In this document: in pieces, positions 33,884-46,489 of the stretch
Layout: each line of letters begins with the position of its first letter
Numbering within the stretch: the stretch's first letter is position 1
Source: Siphonodentalium dalli
Taxonomy: Eukaryota; Mollusca; Scaphopoda; Gadilida; Siphonodentaliidae
Length of the DNA stretch: 64,000 nucleotides
Direction of reading: 5' to 3'
Assembly (NCBI GenBank): GCA_032622095.1
Contig: CP136064.1
Span: 140,201,954 to 140,265,953, forward strand
Made by a program: the position numbers and the translations under genes
The notes under the pieces: generated by a model
The model's input: only the letters and a program-made list of their open reading frames with translations
What the model was told of the DNA's origin: nothing
Databases searched by the model: none

Positions 33884-33968
33884 GTAATTAACGCCACCGG
33901 TGTATACTGTGCTTGAAAATATAATATCCACTGGTGTTTTGCGGGATTAGGTCGATGTAAAAGTTGCG
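33884..33968 (+). repeat. dispersed repeat, copy 2
   Basis: Second copy of the segment at 11797-11885. It lies between the right end of the candidate giant element and the LINE remnant, and interrupts the reading frame of the latter. Confidence 0.65.
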
Positions 33969-33974
33969 AATGGG

Positions 33975-34775
33975 TTCCATTAATGTATAACTTACGTCTT
34001 GGGGTACGCCCTTTTCCGAATACCATAATCTTTGTTTTCGACGAATTGACATTTAATTTCCAAAATGAACAATAGTCGTCAAAAATGCTCAAATATTTTT
34101 TCATATCATTTGTACTTTCTGCAAAATATTACAGTATCATCAGCATAAAACATTAAATAAAGTTTTACATGCGTTTTAAGTTCATCGGTAATTATCGTTT
34201 GCAATCGGTGTAGGCCTGGGACATTATTAGTTTCAAAGAAACTCTCTAAATCATTGAGGTAGATCGAAAATAAAAAAGATGATAAATGTTCACCCTGGAG
34301 CACTCCAGAGTACGTTCTGTAAGTATCTGATGTGGCGCCATTGATTCTAACCAGGGATTTGACACTGCTGTACATGTTTTTAATAAGTCTGAAACATCTT
34401 CCGTTGATACCAAACGTCAACCATTTTTGCCACAGACCAGTATGCCATACAGTGTCAAATGCCTGTTTAAAATCAATGAAGGCACAAAAGAATTTCATTT
34501 CGCATTGCTCCATTATTGAACACAAAAAATGTAATGCAACAATGTTATCAGATGTAGAAAAGCCTTTTCTAAATCCAGCCTAATTACTTTGGAGTAAACA
34601 TATTTCATCCGCGTACGCCGTTAATCTAGAGTTAATAATTTTGGTGAATAGCTTGCAAGGCAACTCATTATAGTTATAGGACGATAATTTTCTGAACATA
34701 ATAAGTCGCCTTTCATTTTATAGACAGGTACTACGATGCCGGTTAACCACTGTTCTGGGAATCATGATGGGAATA
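33975..34775 (-). pseudogene. non-LTR retrotransposon reverse transcriptase fragment
   Basis: Reading leftward: WLTGIVVPVYKMKGD and NYRPITIMS (near 34700), AGFRKGFSTSDNI (near 34560), FIDFKQAFDTVWH (near 34470), GVLQGEHLSSFLFSIYLNDL (near 34290), the catalytic YADDTVI (near 34145) and WKLNVNSSKTKIMVFG (near 34040). These are reverse-transcriptase blocks of LINE elements in the right order. A TAG at 34580-34582 replaces an expected Gln before AGFRKG, and frame changes occur near 34650 and 34105. Endonuclease and C-terminal parts are absent; the frame runs on into an unrelated repeat. Clade not assigned. Confidence 0.85.
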
Positions 34776-36587
34776 TGGATTCCATATGGGATGGGCTACA
34801 AAGATGACCCGATCTCATTCAGATTCAGATTTTTATTCACTCATGTGGTCAAAATATGACATTTGGAGCATTGACTTATTATATGTTTACAAATAGTAAT
34901 ACATAAATTGTACGCATGCGTTGTAAGTATAATACTCAATAGTGTTGGGTGGGGTCATGTGGGTGGGGGTCTTTTCGTTAATAAATAAAGGGTATGTATA
35001 TATAGTGTCAATCATGAGCCTCAGGGTGTTCTTATATCTGATTAATTGAAAATTGGAGTAGGCAGCTCACACGAGGTGTCCTCACAGTTTGAGATCTGCA
35101 ACTGATTATCGGATTACATAACACGGTAATGGTGTGCAAATGGAGTCTCAGTCCCGATTCAATAAAACCTTGTTTAACAGGATCGATGTCATGCTAACCA
35201 CCTTGTTGCTGAGTCTGCCAAAGTTAGAGAGTGTCACTTACATCATGGCTGCATTAGCAATGGCGTGTTCACTAATTGATTTATAATATGTGTCGTCTTA
35301 ATGACAGGTATACCTAGAATCAACAAGGCTAATCGCACGTGTCTTTCTTTGTCGACCAGTTGGAAGCTTGTCTTTTATTGCACATTAATTGGTGATCGCC
35401 ACATGTATGCTCGACCTTGTCACCACGTGGAACATACCGCATGTGAACAGCGACCACTGCACGTGCCTGGGGGATCCTTAGATGACAAGCTTGAACGCTG
35501 GGGTTTACTTCAGTTTAAAAGTGTTTCAAACTGTTCTGGTTTATATTCATAAAATAATGTATTATAGTATTTTACCGAATACATACATATCCACAAATCG
35601 ACAATGCATGACCTAATTTTAGAATTTTAGAATTTCTAAAAGTTTTATAAATAAAAATAAATCAAAACAGACTCAGTATGTATCAGTACGAGTTTGTATC
35701 ATTTCGAGTGGTGGTTACAGAACAGTAAATTGAGCCCGTTTAGGGGCGGATTCAAAATGCGATTATGTGGCCCAACCAGACAATATGCTAATTTGTGTTG
35801 ACAAGCACAATGAAAGTGGTGATAATAAATGTTCTTAAGTTTAAATCGTCATTTTAACTCCAAAATCCCGTTACGAACACACTATTTTAATACTTTACAA
35901 TTGGGGAAACACCACGAGCAGACTTGACGTCACGCATAATCCCCGAATGGCGGGTGGTGTGCGAGGCAAACGTTCTAACGACGTGGGAATGACGTTTAAA
36001 TTGAGATAAACACCAAGATCACTCGTTAATAATAATCAGAGGAATTTACGGATCGGATATACATATATAATATTTTCCACAAACTGTTCGTAGTTTTGGC
36101 AAATATGCGGTGGTTTGCACACAGTCCAGCAGTATATTCACAAACTAACGCAGCATTTGGTATAGAAAGATGTGATTATTATTGCACTCAACGAGCTTGA
36201 CAAGAGAAGTGGCCATCGAAAATAGTCGATGAATCAACCTCGAAATCGACCTGGTGTGAACTTTCATTTTCCCTCTGGCTTCGGGGACATTTCGCTCCAA
36301 CAAACAGTTTATGTTCCAATGTATTTATTGACACGTTGTGATCATAACCTTCGCTATATTATCTGAAACTTTATTGACGGGATTTTAAAGATGTATCCAC
36401 CGAATTAAAAAAGAATTTATCGAAATAATCCGGCAAATCCAACAGAGCTCCTATACGCGGCTTCACAGTTCCACTCATATTTACCACTTGTTTGTCTTAC
36501 CGCAGCTAGCTCTATGAAATAATTAGCCGTGGGCGAGGTTATCGGCCGCTGGCGGAAAGGTGAATTCACGGCACAGTTGCCACTCAT
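34776..36587. other. no gene recognised; possible second LINE tail
   Basis: On the minus strand, GAATAAAAATCTGAATCTGA ending near 34814 looks like a LINE 3' tail. A perfect CRE-like TGACGTCA lies near 35926. No exon was recognised. Confidence 0.35.
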
Positions 36588-37032
36588 GGTTACACACAAC
36601 TAATTATTTTCCATAGGCGACAATACTAACGTTTCTATCCTTTGTGCTGAAACTGGACCTATTTTCACCAAAACCTCATACTGAGTGGGTCTCAAGCCTG
36701 ATAAATTCATACCATGAAACAGACAGGTTTCGGTATTTTTTCCCATTCAAATTTCACCGCTTCCCTGACTACCGAAGGTTCGCAGTAAATTGACAGCTAT
36801 AAAAAAAACATCCTACCACAAATTTGTACTTGTGGTCAAATGGACACAACATTCAGCAGGGTCCCAAACACCATGCATTTTTTTGTACAGCAACTTAATT
36901 CTATTATTTATTTATGTATTTATATTGTCAACATAATGCACCAATCAGCGCCCATGGATGATTTTTATCTGATTCTAGTTTCCATACACAATTTCAGGAA
37001 GCATAACTCTATTGAATTAGTTGTTTGTAACC
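36588..37032. repeat. 445-bp MITE, copy 1
   Basis: Ends GGTTACACACAACTAATTA and, inverted, GGTTACAAACAACTAATTC. The whole length matches 41101-41548 with few changes. It has no coding capacity. Confidence 0.88.
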
Positions 37033-37915
37033 TATAGCTCACTGAAGTTCAAGAGAAATCAACCCAATTTTTACTGATGTTTTGTTATGAACATTTCCTT
37101 CTTATTTAAATATATATCAATTTTCATCCATCAATCTGTGTTGAATTATTTACAATGAAGTGACATACCCGTATTCAAGATAAACCAGGGTTGAATCGTC
37201 TGATCCCAGACATGACGCGCTGGAATTATTCAGCATCTCTAGCTACTAAGGGGACAGGAAACTAAATAGTCTATCATTTCAGGTCAACTGATATGTGTTT
37301 ATGTGAATTACATGTCAATACAAGTTGGCAAGTCAACATTAACCCTATTGCAACCATAAATGTTAACCCTTTGGTTTTTGAAGAATATTAACACAAAAAC
37401 AGTTTGTAAATTTTGCATATAACTGTCATTTATGTATATCATCTGAACAGCATCATTGGAAAATGATCAGTTATATAGGCATATATATATACGCATAATT
37501 ATCACAATGAGGAATCCAACCTTTCCGGTATGAGCATTCGTTAACCATTGCCCACCAATTCAAGAAAATGCATAATTCAGCCGAGGCTGCCTCAGTAAAG
37601 AGATGAATTATGTTCACTGTGTCACTTTAAAACTCTGAGACTCAATAGTTTCTGTTGCAGTACATCTTCACCTGCAAAGATACAATGAACACCAATGGTT
37701 TAGCTATACACAGCATCTGATAATTTGATAAGTTTTGTTTGACACTTAAAATTTATTGGGACATTTGGCAGTAGGCACAGAGTTCATATAAACAATTATA
37801 TTAATTGTGCCCAGAACTAAAATTTGATTCCAACACACACACAAAGCATTTCATACACCTTCAGAACCTAGTTACCTTTAGTTGATATAAAGTTTATACA
37901 TTTCATGGAAAAAGG
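37033..37915. other. no gene recognised
   Basis: AT-rich sequence between the MITE and the Mutator-like pseudogene; could hold its upstream region. Confidence 0.3.
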
Positions 37916-40521
37916 TTGGATTTCTTACTATGTGATTCAGCATTTCTGGACAAAATGGGCAAAATTAGCACAGAGAGGACATACACTGCTCGATTCAGAC
38001 TTAGTAATAAAGTTGGTTTTAAACCTGGACATCATTTAAATTCTAAACAGAAAAATTCACCAGCTACACAATTAAAGAGAAAATGTTCCAAAATAATTAA
38101 CCCTTTGACTGCCAATGGTGGTGAAAACATAACAACCAACACAATGAACTCACCATACAGAGGAATCATGACAAGATCCAGATGCTGTCAACCCAAGAAT
38201 CGAGATCAATTTAGTATCCATTAGGAAAACAAAGGTATGTGTCATTTGTCTATACAGATATATTTTAATATAGATGCACTACTTATAACCTGTCTATGGC
38301 TCAAACAGCCCATTGGCTGTAAAACAGAACATATAAGCATGTATCCTTGATTTGGATAACAGTCACATGATAGGTGTTAAATGATTCCACTATAACTTTT
38401 AAGAGGTGCTAAAATATGCCTCGGATATAATGATCAAATAAATTGGTCTCAGAATTGTTATTTAACCTTTCTCCACCCACATGAAGGGCCATAATTTCCC
38501 AATAAAGCATTTGACAGTGTGAGGGTTAAACATCATGACCTGTAGTGGTGCTAGGGGATTCATTTTTGAAAATACATCCGCCTACAACACCTCCTATATT
38601 TTAAATGGTTACAGGCAAATTAAATGAGGTGGGTTTTACATTTATCACACAAGCAGGGGGTTGTATTTGCAGGAGGAAAAGTATACTGCATGAGATTGAT
38701 CACATTTTGTTAGATTTCAATGTCTTAAAGAGGTCCATTATGCCTTTTTCAGGTATGGGTCGCAACGAAAACCTCTATCTACATGGGAAATGGAGAACAA
38801 CTCATATCGTACAGTTCATGTACGCCCAAATGCAGAGATGTGGAATACTGCATTTAAAGAACATCGTGCCTCGCATCCAATTTGTGAAGAACTCCTCCAT
38901 TGGGATGTGAAGTCCAAGCAAGCGAGAGGAATCGGGTGTCGACAAAAAATGGTGTGTGATAAATGCAAATACAAATAAAGTATGTTCACCTTGTTCGATG
39001 AGGTCCCGACTAAGAGACCAGGTCGACGTAGCGGAAAGCAGAATCTTGGGTTGACAATAGGTCTTAGTAAAACACCAATAGCAGCACACAACTTCCGTCG
39101 CATTTGTCTCAGCTCTAACATACCAGCACCGTCTGCTCATGGCCTGCAGAAACCATAGAATAAGGTTCTCGTAAAGATTGTGGGAGAAAATAAGGCAGAT
39201 ATGGTAAAGCGACGTTCACGTCTTATATCGAATCAAAGGCATATGGGCAAAACGAACCCACATGTTATCGATGTTCAAGGCGACGCCATGTACAATAACA
39301 GTATTTATTCCGGTGTGGGGAAAAATCCCTTCCAACCTGCGACTCAATCAATTTATACTGTGGCAGAGAATGGACAAAAGACCATGACATTATTTGACTC
39401 GCTATCCATAACAAGTTGTGTTCGAACGGACATCATCTCAAAGCAACACCGAATCATGAGTGTTTCAAATGCGACATTGGTGACGAAAAATTGGTTCTCA
39501 CTAATCTTAAAGATACAAGTGGAATTCAGGTTGAGAACATTACCACAGATCCTGACTGTGCGAGTTACTTGGCGGCTCATGAACTATTTGAAGATGACGT
39601 GACTAATGTTCAACCTTTTCATCATCGTGTCGACCCATGTTTCCCGAAATCATCGGAAATTTGTAAAAAATCACAAATATCTCAGTAAAATCATTGTTTC
39701 GAAAACTGTAAGAGAAAGAACTAAAATGCAGAATAAATTTGCACTTGATTTTGCTGACTGGTGCAACTCTGAAATCAGAAAAGCAATAAAACACTATAAA
39801 GGTAACATCCACAACATAAACAGCAGAATGTCATATGTTAAAGATGCGCTTGTGTTGTGCTATCAGCGGAACCACGCACTTTGTAAGAAATATTCGTACA
39901 TGTGTAAAGCCAGCAAAAATTATAATTGGATTAAGGACAGTTATCTACTAGGCAAAAACTTTAAACTCAGCCAGAATGAGTGTACATCAACAATATTGCG
40001 CGAACTTGCTGACTATCGACTCCGGACATCAATGTTTGAAAAAACTAAGCAGAACACTAACACGCAGAAAGTCGAAGCTGTCAACAGGTCATTAAGATTC
40101 TCTTCAGTCTTCCATGCCTTGGATTGAGAGAATGAATTGTGTGTGAATTTTTGTCTTTCCTTCTTTGTCATTCTTTCTGCTAAATAAAACATTTTAAAAA
40201 AAAGATTCTCTTCCTAAAAATGTTACATTGGAATGTTTTTTAGCGTGCACACTCAATGGTGCACTCGGTTAATTGTGGAACAGCGAATTCTATAAGGGAC
40301 TTATGTGAACATGTTGGTTGTCCGATTACCAGCGGAGTAAAGTCGATCGGGCTCTTAACAGCTACCAGAAGGCGGAAGATAACCGAAAGAAGCGAAAGAA
40401 GTTAGCTATTCCAAAGATAAGAGTAAAGAGGAGAGAACCGCTGTACAACTCCACGCAGAACATCAGGAGGAGTGATCGTATGAAAAGAATAAGCTATTGC
40501 CTCAAAATAAAGAGAAAATAG
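37916..40521 (+). pseudogene. Mutator-like transposase gene, broken
   Basis: Plus-strand pieces: a basic N-terminus at 37916-38224 (with VGFKPGHHLNS); a possible intron from GTATGT at 38245 to TTTTTCAG at 38754; then GMGRNENLYLHGKW, PNAEMWNTAFKEH, HWDVKSKQARGIG, CDKCKYK, NIPAPSAHGLQK, NVQGD-like VDVQGDAMYNNSIYSGVGKN (39269-39328), FQPATQSIYTV, CSNGHHLKATPNHECFKCDI, DALVLCYQRNHALCKKYSY and NTQKVEAVNRSL. The 'IPPPS...' helix and the 'GDxxYNN..YSGVGK' strand with its acidic residue match a Mutator-like transposase family common in marine invertebrates. In-frame stops lie at 38976 and 39156, and frame changes near 38815, 39405, 39600 and 40200. A 96-base insertion splits it at 40106. The C-terminal basic end reaches 40521. 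Confidence 0.6.
40094..40213 (+). mobile_element. 96-bp poly-A insertion with 12-bp target duplication
   Basis: AAGATTCTCTTC at 40094-40105 and 40202-40213 flanks 40106-40201, which ends AATAAAACATTTT followed by an A run. Long duplication plus A-tail is the hallmark of LINE-driven retroposition; the insert could be a short SINE or the tail of a processed transcript. It interrupts the Mutator-like frame. Confidence 0.8.
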
Positions 40522-40616
40522 AACATGGCTATAGTAAATTCCATGAGGGGCGAAGGGTTAACAGGCAAAAATGAACACAAATATATGTATATATATTATA
40601 TGCACCTCCTGGAAAC

Positions 40617-40943
40617 TTATATAATGCATTCTGGTGAACACACAAAACATTGTTCCAAGCTTCGGCATCTAATTCTTTGCTGGTTATGAAGATGGCTTTC
40701 AAATACCAAGTGCGATATGTTGATACAGACCCTCTCCCCACACAGGTGACTACACTCGAGACCCTCCGGGCCACCAAATACAGGAACTTTGTCCCTTGTC
40801 AACCGATTCTGGATTATATAATTCAATCGGTGTGATGGCTGTGTAGCAGAATAATGTTCTCTTCTCCATATTGCGGGCCAAGTCACCCTCATCTTCCCAT
40901 ATCCATCGCTATCTGTATTACCTTTCCATAAATGGCACCCCAA
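40617..40943 (-). CDS. zf-His_Me endonuclease-like protein (homing-endonuclease zinc loop), 5' end uncertain
   Basis: A 108-codon frame with LGCHLWKGNTDSDGYGK, then HRLNY, ECSHLCGERVCINISHLVFE (from residue 63), HNQQRIRC and CFVCSPEC. G-C-H-L-W-x-G, H-R, C-S-H-L-C...C-x-N-x-x-H-L, N-x-x-R and the closing Cys pairs match the Pfam zinc-binding loop of His-Me-finger homing endonucleases (zf-His_Me_endon), which is expanded in several invertebrates. H66 and N87 are the likely catalytic pair; C64/C68/C73/H78 and the last Cys residues are likely zinc ligands. Without an in-frame ATG, the frame starts after a TGA upstream of ENRNSGG, so the true start is a spliced upstream exon or is lost. It runs convergent to the Mutator-like pseudogene, 95 bases away. 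Activity is not predictable. Confidence 0.72.
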   Translation of the reverse strand: MGCHLWKGNTDSDGYGKMRVTWPAIWRREHYSATQPSHRLNYIIQNRLTRDKVPVFGGPEGLECSHLCGERVCINISHLVFESHLHNQQRIRCRSLEQCFVCSPECII

Positions 40944-41100
40944 CCCCCCTGAATTTCGGTTTTCTCATAAAACCTGCGATTATACTCATAGTAGAAATAG
41001 CCATTTTATTATCTTAACCTTTATTGAAGTTATTCAATGAACTACAGCTTCAAATTTTGGGAATATAGCATTCTTTAAATGGACACCATCTGTAGCTATA

Positions 41101-41548
41101 GGTTGCACACAACTATTTATTTTCCATAGGTGACAATACTAACGTTTTTATCACTTGTGATGAAACTGGACCTATTTTCACCAAAAACTCATTCTGAGCA
41201 TGAAGTGGGTCTCAAGCCTGATAAATTCATACCATGAAACAGACAGGTTTCGGTATTTTTTCCCATTCAAATTTCACCGCTTCCCTGACTACCAAAGGTT
41301 CGCAGTAAATTGACAGCTATAAAAAACATCCTACCACAAATTTGTACTTGTGGTCAAATGGACACAACATTCAGCATGGTCCCAAACATGCATTTTTTTG
41401 TACAGCAGCTTAATTCTATTATTTATTTATGTATTTATATTGTCAACATAATGCACCAAATCAGCGGCCATGGATGATTTTTATCTGATTCTAGTTTCCA
41501 TACACAATTTCAGGAAGCATAACTCTATTGAATTAGTTGTTTGTAACC
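41101..41548. repeat. 445-bp MITE, copy 2
   Basis: Same element as 36588-37032, same orientation, flanked by TA on both sides (41099-41100 and 41549-41550). TA could be the target duplication, but copy 1 does not show it. Confidence 0.88.
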
Positions 41549-42027
41549 TACAGGCACAAGCGCGAAATAATTAGTATTACCCCCTTACGTCGTACATTAT
41601 AAACAAGAAAACTAAGATGCATGCATCAGGTCGCCCGTGAACTATTTATCATAGAATTCTTGTAGCTATCGATTATACATTTTGGAATATATGTCTGTAT
41701 GTATGTGTGTATGAATGCATGTATGTATGTGTGTTATAGACTCGAACACTGCTCGACCGGTCCGACTCGGATTTGGTATTTAACGTGTCAACCTGACCTC
41801 GGTCATATGCATGTTTCTGGACCTTGACCGATCCGACTAAAATTTGTGAGTAGGGCTATACTTCGATCCCGGGAGCAATATGGACGGGTCCAATTTCACG
41901 TGGGACCATGTCATCGAACGTGCTGATATATGCATGTTTCTGGACCAATTGAAAAATAGTTTGTCCAGATGCTGTATATACCGGGTACTGCCCAGATGAA
42001 GGCGATCACAAAGAAATCCCTAAATAG

Positions 42028-42055
42028 CCCGAACGAAGTTGAGTACATCAGCTAG
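42028..42055 (+). mobile_element. Helitron-like 3' end, CTAG
   Basis: CCCGAACGAAGTTGAG followed by TACATCAGCTAG. It aligns with the fuller hairpin CCCGGACGAAGTCGGG near 47647, a short spacer and CTA. Helitrons end in a small hairpin then CTRR. The 5' end was not found, so this stays tentative. Confidence 0.35.
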
Positions 42056-42946
42056 TATTATATATTTCTAGATTTATTTACAAACTTTATACCTGTATAT
42101 TGTACAAAGAAATGTTTGACAAATGTATCTTTATCAATATTACCATAGGGGTCATTAAAAATTAGATACGACGAAACAAAATTTTGAAGGGTGCATGTGA
42201 TTGTGAGGAATAATAGGATCATAGGTAAATTTAATTTATGGACGCTTGTTAATTTTCATTGGACTACTATATTTCCAATGATGACAAGAATGTGGAAAGT
42301 TGAACTACCCAAGTAATACTGGCTATCCGCACGAAGAGATATACATGTATATAAAAAGCAAAATAGAAAATAGCTGCTGGCGACCATGTTTTCCAAAGAA
42401 ATTCAAACCATTCGATAACTCCCATCTATACGTGGTCACCCCGAAGATCAATATGAAGTTTGGTGACTATCAGATGAGGGATGTGGTCTGTAGAGGTGCT
42501 AAAGAATTCAGTCATACAAAGAGTAAGATACCAAATTGCTGTCTGTGGTCATATTTTTAACGAAATTCGGAAAAAAATAGATTACTCTCATCCTGGTTAC
42601 CCAGAAGATCATTGCGGAATCTGGTTGACGATTGGACAATGGATGTCGTCTGTAGGATCAACCAAATTATTTAGCCATAAAAATAGTAAAACTCAAGATC
42701 ACCGCTGGCAGTGATGTTTTCACAAGGAAATTTTGAGAGAAAAAATATGGCTCCCATCTAGTGGTAACCCAAAATACCCACATGAGAAACAGTTCTCCAA
42801 TAAATGCTGGCTGCAGGGTGCGCCAATTGATTCAAATTTGAAATTTGACAGGGTGTACTGCTGGTGGCCATGTTTTCCCCGCAAATTTGATAGACTAATG
42901 AACAAAACCACTGAATCCGTTGAATCAATATACATATACACACACA

Positions 42947-43055
<109 letters not shown>

Positions 43056-44080
43056 GTGAAAATCACAAGCCACGAACTCTATTATTAACATGAACTAATG
43101 ATAATTTGATATCAGAATAAAGAAACTATTTCGGGATATTAGATACCATTTTGGAATATACTAACAAACTTTCCCGTAGAGTTTAGTGATGCGTAAATGA
43201 CAACATAGACAATTCAATCAACCAAATTGGAACAATTCGTTGCACACTTTTTGTGGTTTTAACTTATTGTTCTTCTGTGTGTGATAAACTGATAGAAAGT
43301 AACGCGACACACGTCAGTGGTTTTCACTTCACAATATTCAATCAGATTAAATGTATTTGCAAAGTCGTGCGGTCGGCCATTTTAAATCTAAACAATAGTG
43401 AGTCAAGTTAAGCAACAATTTCTCTCCACGAGTTCCTATACCAAATATGAACTATCATGTCTATTCAGCAAATTACATGTACACTGTGCACGGTTCGTGG
43501 ATATTCGTTCCCGATTTTATTATATAACTGGAGGTTCCATGAGTCCCATTTAAATTCAAACTGGTCTACCTTATATATGCAAACTGATACGACATGTGAA
43601 CGTGTACGTGTGTATGTGATTAGTCAAAACATGTGGGCCATACTTGTGGGTGGGGTCGTTGGTGAATAAATGATAAGAAATTGTAACTGGGTTTAGTGTA
43701 TAATTGCCACAACTGGGCAAAAATAAAGGCAAAAACATAAGTTGCAATCACAAGTTCCCAACACAAAATAATCTTTGAAGATTAAAACAATATCACAAGG
43801 CCGTGCTTTCAAAGAATTGGAATTCAACCATTGAAGAGTTATAATAGACACATAAAAAACAGGAACCACCCTTCCGTGACCGACCTCTCGCGCCATGAAT
43901 ACAATCACAATCGATGTGCATCGCGTGTAGTTTAAAGAGCGAAACTTGATACTACTGTATTTTGCCAAACAGCCTGCTGATCTACGAACGTGCAACCACA
44001 GTACCGAGTAGCGGCGGATCTGCACACCAGCACCGTTACGCGGCACCGGTACTGCGTACCGTTGAGAAGCATGGGTGGAA
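43056..44080. other. no gene recognised
   Basis: Part of duplication copy 1 that is mostly missing from copy 2. A 135-codon minus frame at 43693-44100 shows no domain. Confidence 0.35.
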
Positions 44081-45159
44081 TTGTTGTATAAAAACAGCAC
44101 TACATGTAAATATAAAATAAAACAGTGCTACATCTTATTACAGATTATTTCCACATATAATCAGTGACTACAGACAGTCTAACAAAATAAAGTTTCAGTG
44201 TCACTCGATCCGAAGAGGGTTATAATTTCATTTGTTATAATCAATGGAGCGATTATGAATCTGGAAAGCTGAAATTTCTAAGTAATACTAGACATCGACA
44301 TGACGAGTATAGTGTGTTTCAGAACGAAAAAGTTGAATAAAATCAACAAATTTGTAAATTTAAAAACAATTCAAACGTTAATATTGTATTCCATGTCACA
44401 GCCCGGACATATACACCAAATTTCAATAATATTCATTGAGAAACAACGGACCAAACGCCATATAACACCCCGTATACACCTTTTATTCCCAGTCGGCCTC
44501 GGTATACATTTTATAGTGTGTCCCAATCTGGCACACGTCGACTGGGGCGAGTTAGCACTGGTGCGAGTAGACCGATTCCGGCACATTCTATCATTTGCAG
44601 CAGGTATCCGTTTACGCTGGTTTACGCGTAATTTAATTTAGAAAGTTCCCAAATTAGTATCGTAAATAGAGCGACTGTATTTGACAGAGACTGCCTCTGT
44701 TATTGATTATCATGTTGTTATAATTAAAAAACGACAAATGCACATGCCGTTCAAACGTAGAAGTCTATTTTCCCCATGTTAAACGACATCCGCAAATAAC
44801 GCTAACCTACTGCAAATGTTTTAGACGACAACTGTTAACATATTTGGGCTGAATTCATCTGATGTGGTATGATTCCTCAAAATAAACAACAAACCATCGT
44901 TACTTGGAAATGTAGTTTGGGCTAACATTTACACAAATCCTCCAGCTCCTCTATCCTGACACACACGTCAGATGAGAAACAGCCATCATAGAACCGCCCA
45001 AATTGGGCGAAACAAACGTCTGCTTTTCCACGGAAACCCATTTCGAGAGTTGAATTTCTACATTCATTACAAACAAAATGAAACGCTTCGCTTCCTCTTA
45101 AAACGCAGAATCGAACAAAACGAAGGTTTGTGCACCGAAGTAGTACATGTACCATACAG

Positions 45160-46489
45160 GCAAACAATAAATATGCTAATAATTTGAGAGAATATTTTAA
45201 AGAAAAGTGCATGAATAAAAATTTTGAAGAATTTCACAATATTGCTGTCAATGAGGTCATTTCTACATCGACGCCAGGAAACCTGGTGGTGGACATTATA
45301 AGGCAAATTCGCTAGAGAATATTTGACGCAGCTTGAATATGCATTTGAACACACTACCCCGTGATATCAAGGTAGACCTCATAAAGGATCCTGAATTTGC
45401 AGATTCAAATACGAGCTTCAGAGAAGCTCTTGTCGCTGAGTTGAAGTGACTTGGACTAGGATCAACACAGCATCATCCCTTGAGAAATGCACAAGACAGT
45501 AGACAGAGCTGCTGTACGAGTCAATTTATCTGAGGCCAACAACTCCATTTGTTCTATTCAATAGAGTCCAATATAACTTTCGACTCTATTTCTTTACGCG
45601 AGGACGGGAAACATGAGAAATATGATAAAAACGACACTCGCCAACAAAACGGGATTGAAATACGCCATGAAAGAAGAAGACGAGCTGACTAAAAATTACC
45701 GTGAAGACGACCGAAAACATGTGAGTGAGATTTTTCAAGAGGTAAGAGGTAATTCATATTGCACAGTTACCAGCTTTGAAAGTTACTTTACAAAGTACAC
45801 CCAAGTTGCGAATCTTACGGCAAAGACCACTAAACAGTTTTGAACCGGAGTCCTCAACCTCAACCTGGCACTACAATAGGCCATTAGTGAAAAGAAGACA
45901 CTGGATATATTCATGACGGAGCTCATTAAGAAAACCAAATTATCGCAGATTTATACAAATCATAGCATAAGAACCACAGGGACCAACATTATGTCCTTCG
46001 GTGCATGCAATCCAAATAATGTCAGTAACCTGACATAAGTCTGTTTCTCCGTCAATTTACAAACGAGTAACAGACGAAAAACGACTTATGGGACTGACGT
46101 TAGCAAACGAGATGACCAAGGGCACCGAGCATCCATCTCCTTTGGCACTACCAAGTACCAGCACTGCTGCTATGCATTCTAACAGTATGAAAGTAATTGA
46201 GTTCCCTGTGCCAGCACCTGGAAGTTCCATTTCAGTTGAAGGACTGGTTTTGAACATCACTCCACAAAAATCAACAGAATGTTTCATTCCATACGATTCT
46301 CATGGTCTTGATCTATTAACTGCAGTTATTGAGTCGAAGCCAGTGCGAGAAACGCAGATATTGTCTCAGATTCACAGTCAAAAGGATGTGAGGAAATTCG
46401 CAGGAACACTTCCAGTATTCAACAACTACACATGTATTCAACAACTACACAAATCACAAAATCATTATCAAATTCAACAACATAAATGA
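45160..46489 (+). pseudogene. second tyrosine recombinase (Crypton-like), decayed
   Basis: Recognisable pieces in order: EYFKEKCMNKNFEEFHNIAV (about 45190), RDIKVDLIKDPEFADSNTSF (about 45360), LGLGSTQHHP, GLKYAMKEEDELTKNYREDD (about 45655), IYTNHSIRTTG (about 45950, the HxxR catalytic motif) and IYKRVTDEKRLMGLTLANEM (about 46055, with the probable nucleophile Tyr). The C-terminal tail continues to 46489. This layout is that of an invertebrate tyrosine-recombinase family different from the 23.6-kb gene. Several stops (for example a TGA after ELK near 45448) and frame changes break it. It lies exactly between the two copies of the duplicated segment. Confidence 0.68.

Noticed and set aside
33760-34104. 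114-codon extension of the reverse-transcriptase frame
   Set aside because: Only the first 40 codons match LINE sequence; the rest runs by chance through a dispersed repeat and into the inverted arm.
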